NCBI GenBank assembly: GCA_016936035.1
Contig: JAFGPU010000418.1
Span: 1-6,081, forward strand
Reading direction: 5' to 3'
From: Acidimicrobiales bacterium
Lineage (GTDB): Bacteria; Actinomycetota; Acidimicrobiia; Acidimicrobiales; VFJN01
DNA: 6,081 nucleotides
Positions 5,649 to 6,081 of this stretch are shown here, one piece after another (within the stretch, counting starts at the first letter, position 1; each line of letters opens with the position of its first letter). The translations under genes were made by a program, and so were the position numbers. Below the pieces are notes generated by a model. That model did no database searches. It saw only the letters and a list, made by a program, of their open reading frames with translations, and was not told where the DNA came from.

Positions 5649-6081
5649 ATGGACATGGGCATCGCCGGACGCACCGCCGCAGTGGCCGGGGCGTCGTCGG
5701 GGCTCGGCTTCGCCTCCGCCCGCGCGCTGGCCTCCGAGGGCGTGCGGGTCGCCATCTGCGGGCGCGACCGTGCGCGCATCGAGGCCGCCGCCGCCCGCAT
5801 CGACGGTGCCGTGCCGCTCGTGGCCGACGTGTCGACCGTCGAGGGCGCCACCGGTTTCGTCGAGGCGGCCATCGACGCGCTCGGCCGGGTCGACATCCTG
5901 GTCCCCAACGCGGGCGGTCCGCCGCCGGGCACGTTCGCCTCGACGCCGCTCGAGGCCTACCAGCCCGCGCTGGAGCTCAACCTGCTGTCGATCGTCGCCA
6001 TGTGCGAGGCCGCGGTCCCCGCCATGTGCGAGCGGGGCTGGGGCCGGGTGGTGGCCATCACGTCGGTGTCGGTGCGCCAGC
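5649..6081 (+). CDS. Short-chain dehydrogenase/reductase (N-terminal 144 residues, cut by right edge)
   Basis: This is a classical SDR, an NAD(P)-dependent cytoplasmic oxidoreductase with a Rossmann fold. Visible motifs are the nucleotide-binding loop GASSGLG at residues 14-20 (Ala13 where Thr is usual), R39 in ICGRD after the second strand, which suggests NADPH preference, and D60 in ADVS. They continue with NAGGPPPGTF at 87-96 (family NNAG, here PNAG), the structural/catalytic N111 in LNLLS, and VVAITSVSV at 134-142, which carries the expected catalytic serine. The YxxxK pair and the substrate-binding C-terminal half lie beyond the window. The sequence looks like the group often labelled 3-oxoacyl-ACP reductase (FabG-like) with a GGPPPG loop, but no substrate can be assigned. 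ATG 5649 is chosen because it directly follows the TAGGGT box; ATG 5655 is a close alternative. The gene is divergent from the Nudix gene. Confidence 0.92.
   Translation, partial: MDMGIAGRTAAVAGASSGLGFASARALASEGVRVAICGRDRARIEAAAARIDGAVPLVADVSTVEGATGFVEAAIDALGRVDILVPNAGGPPPGTFASTPLEAYQPALELNLLSIVAMCEAAVPAMCERGWGRVVAITSVSVRQ

Noticed and set aside
5465..5932. N-terminal extension of the Nudix frame to give 349 residues
   Set aside because: The extension is antisense to the SDR gene and its promoter region, and is Ala/Pro/Ser/Arg-rich. Nudix homology begins only near 5464.

Overview
This is a very GC-rich bacterial window in which most codons end in G or C. It reads as chromosomal DNA of a high-GC actinobacterium. 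An Acidimicrobiia-like lineage is a guess, based on the actinobacterial style of MetH and on TAnnnT boxes placed almost directly against start codons. There are no rRNA, tRNA, CRISPR or insertion-sequence signals and no phage-like genes. The two outermost genes are cut by the window edges.

Layout from left to right: (1) 1-2136, minus strand: the N-terminal 712 codons of metH, cobalamin-dependent methionine synthase, running off the left edge. (2) 2249-3004, plus: a complete DUF72 (YecE-like) protein, divergent from metH across a 112-base gap. (3) 3003-3110: degenerate tandem repeats of about 22 bp that begin at the DUF72 stop codon. (4) 3165-4142, plus: a multi-pass membrane protein resembling the membrane part of YndJ. 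(5) 4228-4779, minus: a PduO-type ATP:cob(I)alamin adenosyltransferase, convergent with the membrane protein. (6) 4838-4878: a cluster of CTCGACC / GGTCGAG words that folds into a strong hairpin. (7) 4883 to about 5464, minus: a Nudix hydrolase. (8) 5547-5614: a near-perfect 31-bp direct repeat in the divergent intergenic region. (9) 5649-6081, plus: the start of a short-chain dehydrogenase/reductase, cut by the right edge.

The genes do not form one operon; strand changes frequently. The only visible biochemical link is cobalamin. MetH uses methylcobalamin, and the adenosyltransferase turns cob(I)alamin into adenosylcobalamin, so the two draw on the same cofactor pool. No cobalamin riboswitch is visible in front of either. 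DUF72, the YndJ-like protein, the Nudix enzyme and the SDR look like ordinary housekeeping or accessory genes with unassigned substrates.

I see no convincing new multi-gene system. The points most worth a second look are the recurrent TAG-starting -10-like boxes 6-12 bases before start codons (suggesting leaderless or very short-leader transcripts), three non-coding repeat clusters at gene boundaries, and a substitution in the adenosyltransferase active-site signature.
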